A stretch of DNA of 64,000 bases from Ignavibacteria bacterium (GTDB lineage Bacteria; Bacteroidota; Ignavibacteria; UBA10030; SZUA-254). The stretch lies in the NCBI GenBank assembly GCA_016178595.1, contig JACOSY010000020.1, forward strand, positions 1 through 64,000, read 5' to 3'. A model generated the notes under the pieces. The model ran no database searches and had not been told where the DNA came from. It worked only from the letters and a program-made list of their open reading frames with translations. Positions 43,635 through 52,222 of this stretch are shown piece by piece (position 1 is the stretch's first letter; the number at the start of each line of letters is the position of its first letter). Both the position numbers and the translations under genes were made by a program.

Positions 43635-46406
43635 ATGATCGGCGCAACAATCTCTCATTATAAAATCATCAAGAAGCTTGGCCAGGGCGGGATGGGGATC
43701 GTCTACCAGGCACAGGATACGAAGCTTGACCGCCTCGTGGCGCTGAAGTTCCTCCCGCATCACCTCATGGCGAACGAGACGGAACGCGCACGCTTCATGC
43801 AGGAAGCGAAAGCCGCTTCCGCGTTAAACCATCCGAATGTCTGCATCATCCATTACATCGAAGAGATCGAGCAGCAGCAGTTCATCGTGATGGAGTATGT
43901 CGACGGGGCGACGCTGCGGGAAAAGTTCCACATCGCGCCGCTGAAACTGAACGATGCTCTTGCCTACGCCGTTCAGATCGGTGAAGCGTTGCAGGAGGCA
44001 CACTCCAAGGGGATCGTCCATCGCGACATCAAATCGGATAACATCATGGTCAATTCGAAGAACCAGATCAAGGTGATGGATTTCGGTCTCGCGAAGCTGA
44101 AAGGATCGCTCAAACTCACACGAGCATCAAGTACGGTGGGGACGCTCTCGTACATGGCGCCGGAACAGATACAGGGAGATGAAGCCGATGCACGATCAGA
44201 CATTTTTTCTTTCGGTGTTGTTGTCTACGAAATGCTGACGCAGCATACGCCGTTCCGCGGCGAGCACGAAGCGGCAATCGTCTATTCTATCGTCAACGAG
44301 GAGCCTGAGCCGATCGAGAAATATCGTTCCGACCTTCCACCCGACAGCATGCGCATTCTCAAACGGGCGCTGGAGAAAGATCCCGAGGATCGATACCAAT
44401 CGGTTGCCGATATGGTGAGCGAGCTCCGTCGTCTGAGGAAAGAAACTACAAAAGTCTCTCGAACCACATCCCTGAAAGATCTCCAGCCGAAAGCAATCTC
44501 TGTTCCCGCCGAAGGACAGAGCGTTGAGACTATGACGCCAACTCCGGCAACGCAGAAACCGAAGAAATCACGATGGATAAGTATCGGAGTGCTCGTGGCA
44601 GTCATTGCCGGACTAATCTACCTTCTTCTCCCCAGGCTCATGCCGTTCATTCATCGATTCATGCCGGAACATTCCGCGGAACGGACAATCGCACTTAATC
44701 CGAACATGGCGTTTCACATGGTACAGATTCCGCTTACGGAAATTGCTGCACCTGGTTTCTCGCCCGACGGCAATTGGGTTGCGTTTCCTGCCGTCGACGC
44801 CAACAACGTGTGGGACATCTACTACATGAACATTTCCGGCGGTGAGCCCCGACGAGTAACATCCGACTCTTCAGAATCGATGACTGAAGCAGATATCTCA
44901 CCCGACGGAGGAAGAATTGTTTACGATCGCTGGAATTCAAAGACGCTCCGATCCGAAGTTTGCGTCGTTTCGGCGCTCGGGGGCGTGACCAGGAAGATTG
45001 CCGATGGAGGAAAAAATCCCCGCTGGCGCCCGGATGGACAACGGATCGGCTATGTGATTAGTCCGGGTTCCGCTGCGGAGAAAACTGCCAAGGTAGAATT
45101 CCGGAGTGTTCAACCTGACGGGAGTGATCCCCGACTGGAATTCGAACAGGGCGTCATTACGGCGGGTGAACCTGCGACGTTCGCGTGGTCGCCGGATGGA
45201 AAATCGGTGGCGTTAACAAGAACATTTCTTGCCGGATATCAGGAAATATTCATCACCAATCTTGGAGTGAATACTCAGCGACAATTGACCTTCGATGAGA
45301 AGAATATCGGCGATCTGTGTTGGACTCGCAATGACGACATCATCTTCTCGTCTGAGAAAGGTGGAAATGCGAACCTCTGGATTGTCCCGGCAGTTGGTGG
45401 GACAGCAGTCCAAGTGACCAAGGGGAGCGGCCCCGACCTTCGCATGAAAATTTCAAGCGACGGAAAAAAGCTGCTGTACCTGCAACAACAGCGGCTTGGG
45501 CATGTGTGGGTCGCCGATAGCGATGCCAACAGTGCGAGACAGATTTCATTCGGTGATCACGATCTTCGCGCGGCGTCGCTATCGCCTGATGGGAAGCACG
45601 TTGCACTACAGATATTCGAGCCTGATCCGCTGAAGTCGATTAGCCACATCTACGTTTCGGATCGGGACGGCAGCAACCTTCGGCAGCTCACGAATGGGAT
45701 GGAAACAGCAGGCGAGCCAACATGGTCATTGGATGGACGATGGATGGCATATAGCTCGCGCTCATCGAGTGCGCCGGCTGAGTCTACTCATGTCTATTGT
45801 GTCGATCCGGCGAATTCCGTTGCGCCGAAACTCATCGGAACAGGCAACGATGTCCGGTGGCTCGACTCGACTAACGTCATCACATTCTCCGATACCCGTT
45901 CGTGGCGATTGGCGATCGAAGGGAATGAACCAAGGCAGGTGTATGAGGATTCAACGCAGGCAATTGAGATTCTTCAGGGACGGTATCTCTTCTTCCGCGA
46001 TCTTCACAGGAGTCGAAAAGGATGGTGGATCGTCTCTTCGCCCGCCGAGAGGGAGAAAGATTCAACGCAAGCACTGCTCGATTCCTTATACATGGTCGGT
46101 CCTGCACTTCCCGAAGAGTATGTTGACTCGACAGGTATTCCCCGATACTCAATTATCAGAACGCCAAAGTATGTTCTGCCTGATCTCAGGAACGTTGTAC
46201 TTGGTCCGGATGGACGGTTCCTGATATATGTGAAGGGTGCGGGCGAAGTATGGAAACGCTCACTCCCTCATGGATATGAGCAGCGACTCGCCGGCACTTT
46301 AATCGGGCATGATCTCAGCATGAGTGTCAGCAGCGACGGGAAAGAAATACTGTACGTGGATTCTCGACTCAGCTCGAAATTAGTAATGGTGGAGAACTTG
46401 TATTGA
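43635..46406 (+). CDS. Ser/Thr protein kinase with C-terminal TolB-like propeller
   Basis: 923 aa. The kinase domain (9-275) has GQGGMGIVYQ, Lys38 (ALKF), HRDIKSDN with Asp131 and DFG at 149-151. A helix at about 315-335 (ISIGVLVAVIAGLIYLLL) crosses the inner membrane. The periplasmic part (365-923) carries PD40/WD40-type repeats (FSPDGNWVAF, ISPDGGRIVYD, WRPDGQRIGYV, WSPDGKSVAL, LSPDGKHVAL). It is a one-pass receptor kinase whose propeller may sense a ligand. The N-terminal third is closely related to the next kinase. Confidence 0.93.
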   Translation: MIGATISHYKIIKKLGQGGMGIVYQAQDTKLDRLVALKFLPHHLMANETERARFMQEAKAASALNHPNVCIIHYIEEIEQQQFIVMEYVDGATLREKFHIAPLKLNDALAYAVQIGEALQEAHSKGIVHRDIKSDNIMVNSKNQIKVMDFGLAKLKGSLKLTRASSTVGTLSYMAPEQIQGDEADARSDIFSFGVVVYEMLTQHTPFRGEHEAAIVYSIVNEEPEPIEKYRSDLPPDSMRILKRALEKDPEDRYQSVADMVSELRRLRKETTKVSRTTSLKDLQPKAISVPAEGQSVETMTPTPATQKPKKSRWISIGVLVAVIAGLIYLLLPRLMPFIHRFMPEHSAERTIALNPNMAFHMVQIPLTEIAAPGFSPDGNWVAFPAVDANNVWDIYYMNISGGEPRRVTSDSSESMTEADISPDGGRIVYDRWNSKTLRSEVCVVSALGGVTRKIADGGKNPRWRPDGQRIGYVISPGSAAEKTAKVEFRSVQPDGSDPRLEFEQGVITAGEPATFAWSPDGKSVALTRTFLAGYQEIFITNLGVNTQRQLTFDEKNIGDLCWTRNDDIIFSSEKGGNANLWIVPAVGGTAVQVTKGSGPDLRMKISSDGKKLLYLQQQRLGHVWVADSDANSARQISFGDHDLRAASLSPDGKHVALQIFEPDPLKSISHIYVSDRDGSNLRQLTNGMETAGEPTWSLDGRWMAYSSRSSSAPAESTHVYCVDPANSVAPKLIGTGNDVRWLDSTNVITFSDTRSWRLAIEGNEPRQVYEDSTQAIEILQGRYLFFRDLHRSRKGWWIVSSPAEREKDSTQALLDSLYMVGPALPEEYVDSTGIPRYSIIRTPKYVLPDLRNVVLGPDGRFLIYVKGAGEVWKRSLPHGYEQRLAGTLIGHDLSMSVSSDGKEILYVDSRLSSKLVMVENLY

Positions 46407-46495
46407 AACGGGCTTGGCAGGCATTCTTGCAAAACCGCATCCCTCTCATTCCTTATCGGGTATGAGGGAGAATGTATGACAATAGAACGAGACAC

Positions 46496-46588
46496 ATGAT
46501 CGGTCAAACAGTTTCACAATCAGTTCAACTTCTTATTCCGACCGTCATGAAGAACCTCTCTGATTCGGAAAGGTATGATGCTCTATGA
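46496..46588 (+). CDS. 30-codon remnant or leader ORF matching the kinase N-terminus
   Basis: ATG ATC GGT CAA ACA GTT TCA gives MIGQTVSQ, echoing the MIGQTISHYK start of the kinase at 46585, and then diverges. The frame ends in a TGA that overlaps the ATG of that kinase (ATGA at 46585-46588). It could be the stub of a lost third kinase copy or a translated leader that couples initiation. No ribosome-binding site is obvious. Confidence 0.4.
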   Translation: MIGQTVSQSVQLLIPTVMKNLSDSERYDAL

Positions 46589-49566
46589 TCGGCCAGACCA
46601 TTTCACACTACAAGATTCTCGAAAAGCTCGGCGAGGGGGGAATGGGCGTGGTCTATAAAGCCCACGATACCAAACTCGACAGACTCGTCGCTCTCAAATT
46701 TCTTCCGCATTACCTCACCTCCGACGCAAACGAGAAGGAGCGATTTTATCACGAGGCGCGGGCGGCGTCGGCGCTGAATCACCAGAACATCAGCACCATC
46801 TACGATATCAACGAGTTCGATAATCAGCTCTTCATTGCGATGGAGCTTGTTGAAGGGAAGACGCTCAAGCAATTGATCGCTCATGAAATTCCCTCGATCA
46901 AAAAGTTTCTCGAGTTTGCAATTCAGGCCTGTGAAGGACTCGCGGCAGCTCATGAGAAGGGCATCGTTCATCGCGACATCAAGTCGGACAACATCATGAT
47001 GACGCCAAAAGGACAGATCAAGATCATGGACTTTGGTCTTGCCAAGCTGAAAGGCGCAACGAAACTCACCAAAGCCGGCTCCACCATTGGCACGGCGGCG
47101 TATATGTCGCCCGAACAAGCACAGGGCGAAGAAGTCGATCATCGATCGGATATCTTCTCGGTTGGAGTTGTCTTTTATGAGATGCTGACGAGCAAGCTGC
47201 CATTCCGCGGCGAGCACCAGGCAGCATTGATGTATTCGCTCATCAATGAAGACCCGCAGCCGATCGCACGCTTCAATGACAAAGTCACGCCGGAGCTGGA
47301 GCGGATCGTCTTCAAGACGCTGATGAAAGATCGCGACGATCGATACCAGCACGTTGACGATCTCCTTGCCGATCTTCGCCGTGAAAGAAAGGGCTTGGAA
47401 TATGCAAGCGCAGGGTATATGCGCACAACAACGATGCAGATGCCTGTGGAAATGCCGAAGCCGAAGAAGCGGCTGATGAAAGTTTTGATTCCCGCAGGTC
47501 TCGCCGTTGTGCTCATTACGCTTGCGATCATCTTCAATCCGTTCAATTTTCAGATCAGCACGCAGAAGACGACAGCAGCATCGGAAAAGAATTCCCTCGC
47601 CGTGCTCTATTTCGAAAACATTCCCGACCCCGAAGACAAGGATCATACGGGAGAGATGCTCACCAATCTCCTCACGACGTCCCTCTTCCAGGTAAAAGAT
47701 ATCGAAGTCATCAGCCGCGAACGGCTGTACGACATTCAGAAGGAGCTCGGACAATCTGATACGAAGGCGATCTCACCGTCCATGGCGACGAAAGTCGCGC
47801 AGCGCGCGGGTGTTTCCATGATGCTCCTGGGCAGCATCCTGCAAAAGCAGCCGACGCTGGCAGTGACGTATCGCCTCATCGAAGTTGGAAGCGGGAAGAT
47901 TATCAGTACACAACGATTGTCGGGGATTCCCGCCGATAAAATCTTTTCACTCGTAGATACGCTTGCTTTGTTGGTCAAGAACGATCTCAATGTTACGTCG
48001 TCCGCCGGAGCCGAAACAAAATCGATTGCGAGCGCAACGACAAATTCACCGGAAGCGTATCGTTCATATCTTGAAGGCGTCGAGTTGAACAACAAGTTTT
48101 ACGCGGCTGAAGCGAAGGCAGCGTTTGACAGAGCCATTGAGCTCGACAGCAATTTTGCGATGGCGTATTTTCAGCTCGCAACCGTCAATCTTGGTTCGCT
48201 CACGACGGAGGAATTTACAAGCGCAATGAAAAAAGCCTATGCGCTCAGCGTCAATATTACCGAACGAGAACGCCTTTTGATCCAATCAACGTACGCTTCA
48301 GCAATTGAACACGATGAAACCAAGGCAATTTCCATCCTGGAAAATCTTCTTCAGAAATACCCTCATGAACAGGCAGCACGTAACGGCTTGGCATTCCTCT
48401 ATACACAGCGCGCAGAATTTGAAAAAGCGAATGCAATGTTCGCGAAAGAATTGGAAAGTGATTCACTGGACAAGACTCTCTGGAACTCGGCGGCATATTC
48501 ATACGCAGGATTGAACCGAAGACGGGAAGCCATGAATGCAATCGATCGGTATTTGCAATTGGCGCCTGCCGAACCAAATCCGTACGACAGCAAAGGAGAT
48601 ATTTATGCCATGTTCGATGAGCGCGATTCGGCGGTCATTTGGTGGAAGAAAGCAATTGCGTTCCGGCCTGATTTTCCCAGCGCGCTGAAACTGGTCGTCG
48701 ATGCGTTTGTGCGGCAAGACTCTGCTGATATGGAAAAGTATATTTCCAAGGGCGCTGCTGCAATGCACTTAGATGAAAAGGTCTTTCGTGAGGAGGTGTT
48801 TCCTCTTATTCTCATGAGTCATGGTCAGCTGACGAAGGCGCGAACCGAGTGCCAGAAACTTCTTACATCCCACAGAAATAAAAAGCAAGATGTCTTCATT
48901 GTAGGAGATATTGAAAATATTATTGTTCTCGATTATGAAATGTGTGATTATCCTGCGATGGTACAACACGCACAAGAGTATTCAACCATTTTGAGAAAAG
49001 ACACCGCTACGAACCCAACCTATGGGAGAATGACGGTTGCAATTGCGCAGACGAAGAACGGAAATCCACAAGCGGTATCAAACATTCTCGAAGCAGTGGA
49101 TCGTAGTAGTGCCGGGAATATTGCTGCGCGTGCACGATATGACTATGGCTCGGGAATCATCTCATTTGAAAACGGAAAATATGATGCTGCTCTCGAACAG
49201 ATGAATACCGCGTTCCGAGCAGTTCCTCCACATCATGCACCCTTCTATCATCATGCAGTATGCCTTTTGAAGTCTGGGAATTTGTCAGAGGCATTGAATG
49301 AACTAAACAGGTTAACGCGGTGGTCGCCTATTCGGTATACTCCTTACGATCTGGATGGGCTGCCACTTGCATCATACTGGCTCATCGGTCTCGCTAAAGC
49401 TCACTACTGGCTGGGGGTTGCACACGAACAACAAGGCGAGAAGGAAAAAGCGGTCACCGAGTATCAGAAATTTTTAGAACTTTGGAAGGACGCGGATTTT
49501 GATTCGCCGGAGATAAAAGATGCTAAACAACGACTTTCTAAACTTCAAGGAATCACGGCAAAGTAA
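46585..49566 (+). CDS. Ser/Thr protein kinase with TolB-N-like and TPR domains
   Basis: 993 aa. The kinase domain (9-275) has GEGGMGVVYK, Lys38, HRDIKSDN with Asp131 and DFG at 149-151. A membrane helix lies near residues 295-315 (LIPAGLAVVLITLAIIF). Next comes a TolB-N/FlgO-like domain (335-465: SLAVLYFENI...LLTTSLFQVKDIEVISRERL...LGSILQK). A long series of TPR helices follows (about 480-990; for example AKAAFDRAIELDSNFAMAYFQLA). It is a receptor-type kinase with a protein-binding periplasmic part. It is adjacent to the previous kinase, its paralogue over the catalytic domain. Confidence 0.93.
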   Translation: MIGQTISHYKILEKLGEGGMGVVYKAHDTKLDRLVALKFLPHYLTSDANEKERFYHEARAASALNHQNISTIYDINEFDNQLFIAMELVEGKTLKQLIAHEIPSIKKFLEFAIQACEGLAAAHEKGIVHRDIKSDNIMMTPKGQIKIMDFGLAKLKGATKLTKAGSTIGTAAYMSPEQAQGEEVDHRSDIFSVGVVFYEMLTSKLPFRGEHQAALMYSLINEDPQPIARFNDKVTPELERIVFKTLMKDRDDRYQHVDDLLADLRRERKGLEYASAGYMRTTTMQMPVEMPKPKKRLMKVLIPAGLAVVLITLAIIFNPFNFQISTQKTTAASEKNSLAVLYFENIPDPEDKDHTGEMLTNLLTTSLFQVKDIEVISRERLYDIQKELGQSDTKAISPSMATKVAQRAGVSMMLLGSILQKQPTLAVTYRLIEVGSGKIISTQRLSGIPADKIFSLVDTLALLVKNDLNVTSSAGAETKSIASATTNSPEAYRSYLEGVELNNKFYAAEAKAAFDRAIELDSNFAMAYFQLATVNLGSLTTEEFTSAMKKAYALSVNITERERLLIQSTYASAIEHDETKAISILENLLQKYPHEQAARNGLAFLYTQRAEFEKANAMFAKELESDSLDKTLWNSAAYSYAGLNRRREAMNAIDRYLQLAPAEPNPYDSKGDIYAMFDERDSAVIWWKKAIAFRPDFPSALKLVVDAFVRQDSADMEKYISKGAAAMHLDEKVFREEVFPLILMSHGQLTKARTECQKLLTSHRNKKQDVFIVGDIENIIVLDYEMCDYPAMVQHAQEYSTILRKDTATNPTYGRMTVAIAQTKNGNPQAVSNILEAVDRSSAGNIAARARYDYGSGIISFENGKYDAALEQMNTAFRAVPPHHAPFYHHAVCLLKSGNLSEALNELNRLTRWSPIRYTPYDLDGLPLASYWLIGLAKAHYWLGVAHEQQGEKEKAVTEYQKFLELWKDADFDSPEIKDAKQRLSKLQGITAK

Positions 49567-49578
49567 GAAGCCTCTGCC

Positions 49579-51285
49579 ATGAAAACACCGACAACGCTTG
49601 ATCGCTTGCGTCATAATATTCTCTTTGAGAATGTGGCGGACAAAGAATTCAACGCCGTCAAACGTCAACTCCATGAACGGCGGTATAGTGCGGATGAGAC
49701 CATTCTGAAGGATGAGAGCGAGGGAGAAGATCTCTATCTTCTTGTCGACGGGCGCGTGAAGATTGTGAAGAAAACTCGTACGGGAGAGGAGAAACTTCTG
49801 GCGCTTCTCCATGAGGGGGATTTTTTTGGCGAGCTGGAGCTTGTCGACGGGCGGACACGATCGGCGGAAGTCGTCGCTGTCGATGATTGTCTCTGTTACA
49901 GCCTGCACAAAACGGATTTCGAGCACCTTCTTAACCACAGTCATCCGTTTGCCGTACGGCTGATGTACGTGCTCAGTTTGAGGTTGCGTACGAGCAACAA
50001 TAATTTCGTAAGAGAGCTTGAACACAATGCTGAACGCTTTTCCCGTGAGTTGAAGCGATCCGAACAGTTGATCGAAGCGTCCAAAGTTCTGAACTCGACG
50101 CTCGATCTCGACAAACTCCTCTTGATTATTCTGGAGACCGCACTCCGGAGTGTCGATGGCGATCGCGGAACAGTGTATCTCATCGACGAAGTGAGGCAGG
50201 AACTCTGGTCAAAAGTTGTGAAAGGTACGGAGCTTGTGAGAATCCAGCTTCCGATGGGCAAAGGCATTGCCGGCTATGTCGCGGCCACAGGCGACACACT
50301 CAACATCACCGACGCCTATCTCGATCCACGATTCAATCCGGACGTTGATAAAAAAACCGGCTATCATACCGAAACGATCCTCTGCATGCCGATGAAAAAC
50401 AAGAATGGCAAGATCATCGGCGTTTTCCAGCTTCTCAACAAACGGAGCGGAGTCTTTACAAGTGAAGATGAAAGCATCATAGCCGCACTGTCGATTCACG
50501 CTGCGCTTGCCATCGAGAATGCACGTCTCTATGAAGAGGAAAAAGCCTTCATGCAGATGCGCGAAGAGGTAAGGCTTGCAGCAAAAATCCAGCACGAGCT
50601 TTTACCGAAAGCATTCCCAAAGATTTCGGGGTACGACATTGCGGGACAATCGATCCCGGCACAACTGGTAGGCGGCGACTATTTCGACTTCATTCCGATG
50701 CATGGCGATCGGCTTGGTATCTGTCTTGGCGACGTGACGGGAAAAGGACTTCCGGCGTCGCTGCTGATGGCGAACGTGCAAGCCACACTTCGGGGGCAGT
50801 CGCTGACAAGCAGATCTGCGAAAGAGTGCATTGCGCGATCGAATACACTCCTTTATCGCAGTACCAGCAGTGAGAAATTTGTGACGCTCTTCTATGGCAT
50901 TCTCGATCCTGCGAATCACCGGCTTGAGTTCTGCAACGCCGGTCAGGATCATCCCTTTCTCTTCTCGTCTCGCAGGAAATCGCCGCGCCGACTCGACACC
51001 GGCGGCACCGTGCTTGGAATCATCGACGGGTATCCGTTCTCCGAAGAGAGCATCTCCATCGAGAAGGGAAATGTGTTAGTCATTTATTCGGATGGCATCG
51101 CCGAAGCAATCAATGAGCGTGAAGAACAATTCGGTGAAGAGCGGCTTGCTGCAGTTATCAAGAAGCACAAGCACCGGTCCGCACAACAATTGATCGATGA
51201 GATAGTCGCTGCGGCAAAAGCACATGCAGCAGAGTACCCGCAGTCCGACGACATGACAATCGTTGTCATGAAGAGAACCCTCTGA
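49579..51285 (+). CDS. cNMP-binding/GAF/SpoIIE-type phosphatase
   Basis: 568 aa. A cyclic-nucleotide-type domain (about 10-125: DETILKDESEGEDLYLLVDGRV...GDFFGELELVDGRTRSAEV) is followed by a coiled coil, a GAF domain (165-320) and a PP2C/RsbU-type phosphatase (350-568). The latter has the Asp motifs GGDYFDF, LGDVTGKGLPASLLMA, YSDGIAEAIN and PQSDDMTIVVM. It starts 12 bp after the kinase and so is co-transcribed with it. The phosphatase half parallels the protein at 41356, but the sensory front is different. Confidence 0.93.
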   Translation: MKTPTTLDRLRHNILFENVADKEFNAVKRQLHERRYSADETILKDESEGEDLYLLVDGRVKIVKKTRTGEEKLLALLHEGDFFGELELVDGRTRSAEVVAVDDCLCYSLHKTDFEHLLNHSHPFAVRLMYVLSLRLRTSNNNFVRELEHNAERFSRELKRSEQLIEASKVLNSTLDLDKLLLIILETALRSVDGDRGTVYLIDEVRQELWSKVVKGTELVRIQLPMGKGIAGYVAATGDTLNITDAYLDPRFNPDVDKKTGYHTETILCMPMKNKNGKIIGVFQLLNKRSGVFTSEDESIIAALSIHAALAIENARLYEEEKAFMQMREEVRLAAKIQHELLPKAFPKISGYDIAGQSIPAQLVGGDYFDFIPMHGDRLGICLGDVTGKGLPASLLMANVQATLRGQSLTSRSAKECIARSNTLLYRSTSSEKFVTLFYGILDPANHRLEFCNAGQDHPFLFSSRRKSPRRLDTGGTVLGIIDGYPFSEESISIEKGNVLVIYSDGIAEAINEREEQFGEERLAAVIKKHKHRSAQQLIDEIVAAAKAHAAEYPQSDDMTIVVMKRTL

Positions 51286-51302
51286 TTGGAGATTCGAACT
51301 CA

Positions 51303-51956
51303 GTGAAGCGACAATCTATCCGGCAACGATACGGTTTCGAGAATCCCTTTGTCCCCGATATTCTGGCGAAGAGGGCCGCTCGCTATCTTCGCCGGAGGCA
51401 TGGAATGACATTGTTGGATGTTGGGTGCGGCGAGGGAGCTGATAGTGTCTTCTATGCAAGAAAAGGTTTCCACGTCACCGCCATCGATAAGAATGAAACA
51501 TATCTCAAACGCTTTCGTGCGTACCGAAGCGATCACGGCATTTCCAACATCACAATTCTCGAACGGGATGCCCTTGAATACGGCTATCCCCGCAATACCT
51601 ACGATGTGATCAGCTGCATCCTCGTGTTATGCTGCATGAAGCGGAGCGAGTTCGAGCGAATACTCGAGCCGATGAAACGTTCGGTGAAGCCGGGCGGCCT
51701 CATCATCATGTCGTCGCGGAACTATCTCGATCCGGAACTGAAAGACTACAAGAAAACGCAAGCAATGATCGAGCCGAATACCTTCCACAAGAAAGAAGAT
51801 TGCTGTCGCTTTCTCTACTTTATCGAGCAAGGGAGGCTCCGAGAAGTATTCAGCGACTTGGAAATCCTCTATGACTTCGAAGGATATGCCCCGTGTAAGT
51901 ACAACGAGCATCCGCGTCACGGCGACTCCTACCTTATCTGCAAGCGACCAGCGTAG
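51303..51956 (+). CDS. Class I SAM-dependent methyltransferase
   Basis: 217 aa from a GTG with TTGGAG upstream. MTLLDVGCGEGADSVFYARKGFHVTAIDKN is motif I with the acidic end of strand 2, ILERDALEYGYP is motif II, and KPGGLIIMSSRN is motif III. The overall form is that of tellurite-resistance TehB-like or related small methyltransferases. Substrate unknown. It closes the signalling cluster 17 bp after the phosphatase. Confidence 0.88.
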   Translation: MKRQSIRQRYGFENPFVPDILAKRAARYLRRRHGMTLLDVGCGEGADSVFYARKGFHVTAIDKNETYLKRFRAYRSDHGISNITILERDALEYGYPRNTYDVISCILVLCCMKRSEFERILEPMKRSVKPGGLIIMSSRNYLDPELKDYKKTQAMIEPNTFHKKEDCCRFLYFIEQGRLREVFSDLEILYDFEGYAPCKYNEHPRHGDSYLICKRPA

Positions 51957-52174
51957 CGACGCTTCTTTGTTTACTTCTGATACGAACAAACCGACCGTTA
52001 CCGAAAAACTCTATTGCTACAGTATCGTACTGGGCATGTAGCCGTGATTACAATCACCCCGTGAAACCGAAGAGTTCACTACAATTATTGAAAGGGAGTT
52101 CCTACTCTAACAAATCGGTCACATCAGATTCATAGTAGCGCTCTTCGCGACCGAAGGCTGCCGAGTTGGAAAAT

Positions 52175-52203
52175 TTGTTTGGTCGGTTTTGGTCTTGTAT
52201 ATT
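52175..52203 (+). promoter_or_regulatory. Predicted promoter of the kinase-HD fusion gene
   Basis: TTGTTT at 52175 and TATATT at 52198 have a 17-bp spacer. The likely start of transcription is only about 13 bases before ATG 52223. Nothing is recognised in 51957-52174. Confidence 0.5.
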
Positions 52204-52222
52204 GACAAGGGTGAAAGAAAAA

